NCBI RefSeq assembly: GCF_915069625.1
Contig: NZ_CAJZFD010000105.1
Location: forward strand, 1-7,085
Direction of reading: 5' to 3'
DNA length: 7,085 nt
Source of the DNA: an uncultured Veillonella sp.
GTDB taxonomy: Bacteria; Bacillota; Negativicutes; Veillonellales; Veillonellaceae
The notes under the pieces were generated by a model that worked only from the letters and a program-made list of their open reading frames with translations, was not told the origin of the DNA and ran no database searches. Shown here piece by piece: positions 5,997 through 7,085 of the stretch (position 1 is the first letter of the stretch; each line of letters opens with the position of its first letter). The position numbers and the translations under genes are program-made.

Positions 5997-6596
5997 TTAT
6001 TTTGTATGTGATTTTTCTTCAACAATATTACGAATCATAGCCTTCGCCATATCTCGCGTAACGGGATGCTGAAACTCTAACGAGTGATTCTGCCCATCTT
6101 TCATCCACAATGCAAGATTGACCATTTTGTCACTGCCTTTGAAAGTAACTTTTGTTCCATCTACACGTTCAGTTTCTATCACCTTATGAATCTTACGGTC
6201 ACCACTAATATCACCAGTTAACTTAGATGAACGATATATAATCAGTGCACCACCAGCTTTGTTGTAATATGGCTCCGCACCAGGTTCATAGACATAAACA
6301 ACTTGTAATATATCTTTCTCTAAGGTTATGACAGATTGAATATTAAAGCCTACAGGTAACAGCTTTGGCATCTGTGGTGTTATATTCATATAGTCCGCTG
6401 CTTCTTTAACTGTGGTAAACACATGTACAGGACTTGGCATAATAAAATTGGGTTCTGCAGGTTCAACTGAGATTCCACCAGTCATAGGCATGGAATCGCC
6501 TCCATTGGATGGATTATGAGCATTAGTAATGCTATAGGAACCAATAGTTGCCCATGCTAAAGAAGCCACTAATAATATCTTTATCCTTGTTGTCAT
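5997..6596 (-). CDS. Secreted DUF4367-like protein, upstream copy of a tandem pair
   Basis: This is a paralogue of the 5366-5950 product. The last 147 residues of both align without gaps, with 90 identities (about 61%), and both end in HTK. I chose ATG at 6596 (199 residues) rather than the open TTG at 6641. GGAGA sits eight bases before this ATG. The protein then begins MTTRIKILLVASLAWATIGSY, a proper signal peptide with likely cleavage after T-N-A. The TTG lies between the -35 and -10 of the predicted promoter and would not be in its transcript. The linker after the signal differs from the sister protein (glycine/methionine/proline-rich), while the domain with GDISGD and GTKVTFKG is conserved. 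There are no cysteines in the mature part and no catalytic motif that I recognise. Its role is unknown. Confidence 0.85.
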   Translation of the reverse strand: MTTRIKILLVASLAWATIGSYSITNAHNPSNGGDSMPMTGGISVEPAEPNFIMPSPVHVFTTVKEAADYMNITPQMPKLLPVGFNIQSVITLEKDILQVVYVYEPGAEPYYNKAGGALIIYRSSKLTGDISGDRKIHKVIETERVDGTKVTFKGSDKMVNLALWMKDGQNHSLEFQHPVTRDMAKAMIRNIVEEKSHTK

Positions 6597-6627
6597 AACA
6601 ACAATCTCCGAAAATAAGTTTTGTAAA

Positions 6628-6655
6628 ATTATATTTATCAAAATGCACTCAACAA
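6628..6655 (-). promoter_or_regulatory. Predicted promoter of the tandem secreted-protein genes
   Basis: On the minus strand, TTGTTG (6655-6650, 3 of 6) is followed by 16 bases and a perfect TATAAT (6633-6628). Transcription would begin near 6621 and give a leader of about 25 bases that includes the GGAGA ribosome site before the ATG at 6596. No terminator is visible between the preceding dehydrogenase gene and this promoter, so some read-through is possible. Confidence 0.65.
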
Positions 6656-6687
6656 GTATACCCTAATTGATATAGGATTTCAAGTAA

Positions 6688-7085
6688 CTATTTCTTATGC
6701 ACCATAAATCCAGCTGCTTGTTGGTTCGCCATGATGGTTACATCAGAGATTTGCAAGCGTTTAGGTTGGTTTGTTACATACAATACTACATCGGCTACGT
6801 CTTCTGGTTGAACAGCCTCAATACCAGCATATACAGATTTTGCTCGTTCCGCATCACCGTGGAAGCGTACTTCACTAAATGGTGTTTCTACGATACCTGG
6901 TTGAATAGTTGTAACCTTAATATCTGTAGCAATCGTATCCATGCGAATACCATCGCTCAATGTCTTAACAGCGGCCTTTGTAGCGCAGTAAACAGCGCCG
7001 CCTGGATATGCATAAATACCAGCCGTAGAGCCCATATTTACAATATGACCTTCATTTTTATCAATCATGAAAGGCAATACCGCTT
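6688..7085 (-). CDS. Short-chain dehydrogenase/reductase (YdfG-like), N-terminal part beyond the right edge
   Basis: The frame is open to the right window edge, so the true start and the nucleotide-binding GxxxGxG region are outside. About 131 C-terminal residues are visible. They contain the catalytic serine region NMGSTAG, the catalytic YxxxK motif as VYCATK about twenty residues later, and the PG motif IQPGIVETPF that follows the active site in SDRs. The stretch EVRFHGD, the segment PEDVAD and the tail ending in VHKK resemble E. coli YdfG (an NADP-dependent 3-hydroxy acid / serine dehydrogenase, ending NVHRQ), which is the basis for the subfamily call. It would be a soluble NAD(P)-dependent oxidoreductase, but the exact substrate cannot be read from this part. 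The TTG at 7077 is an internal leucine codon, not a start. Confidence 0.88.
   Translation of the reverse strand, partial: AVLPFMIDKNEGHIVNMGSTAGIYAYPGGAVYCATKAAVKTLSDGIRMDTIATDIKVTTIQPGIVETPFSEVRFHGDAERAKSVYAGIEAVQPEDVADVVLYVTNQPKRLQISDVTIMANQQAAGFMVHKK

Noticed and set aside
5997..6641. Longer start (TTG at 6641) for the upstream secreted paralogue
   Set aside because: It has no ribosome site, puts 15 extra residues before the signal peptide, and lies between the -35 and -10 of the predicted promoter. ATG at 6596 has GGAGA and gives a normal signal peptide.
6661..6677. Possible terminator after the dehydrogenase gene
   Set aside because: Only a four-base CCTA/TAGG stem with no T run is visible. 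That is too weak to call.

Overview
All recognisable genes in this window lie on the minus strand, so transcription runs from right to left. The base composition is low to moderate in GC. Strong AGGAGG-type ribosome binding sites, two TTG starts, a lipoprotein-type solute-binding protein and DUF4367-like secreted proteins point to a Firmicutes-type genome. The overall protein style suggests Negativicutes (Veillonella or a relative). That placement is an impression from memory and was not searched.

Layout in transcription order (right to left): (1) 7085-6688, the C-terminal part of a YdfG-like short-chain dehydrogenase/reductase, cut by the right edge. (2) A good sigma70-type promoter at 6655-6628, driving two tandem paralogous secreted proteins (6596-5997 and 5950-5366). 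Over an ungapped 147-residue C-terminal region they are about 61% identical, and both resemble the DUF4367 domain. The pair ends in a clear intrinsic terminator at 5294-5262. (3) Immediately behind that terminator is a promoter whose -10 element is buried in a strong Fur-box-like sequence (5243-5225). It drives a complete five-gene ABC importer of the nickel/dipeptide/oligopeptide class, in the order permease B, permease C, solute-binding lipoprotein A, ATPase D, ATPase E. The operon is tightly packed: B/C overlap by 8 bp, A/D overlap by 8 bp, and D/E are 1 bp apart. It closes with an intrinsic terminator at 288-245. (4) At the left edge is the first 40 codons of a new gene resembling the N-terminus of type I restriction enzyme R-like proteins.

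How the parts fit: the importer is complete. The lipoprotein captures the ligand outside the cytoplasmic membrane, the two permeases form the channel, and the two different ATPases power it. The class alone does not decide between nickel, a metal-metallophore complex or peptides. The Fur-like operator over the promoter favours a metal-linked substrate and repression in metal-replete cells. This is inference from the operator, not proof of substrate. The tandem secreted pair has its own promoter and terminator and is probably a separate unit of unknown function.

I found no transposon, CRISPR array, tRNA or rRNA, and no clear evidence of a wholly new system. The most notable points are the Fur-like operator on the importer, an out-of-frame 11-codon ORF overlapping the TTG start of permease B, and the tandem secreted paralogues.
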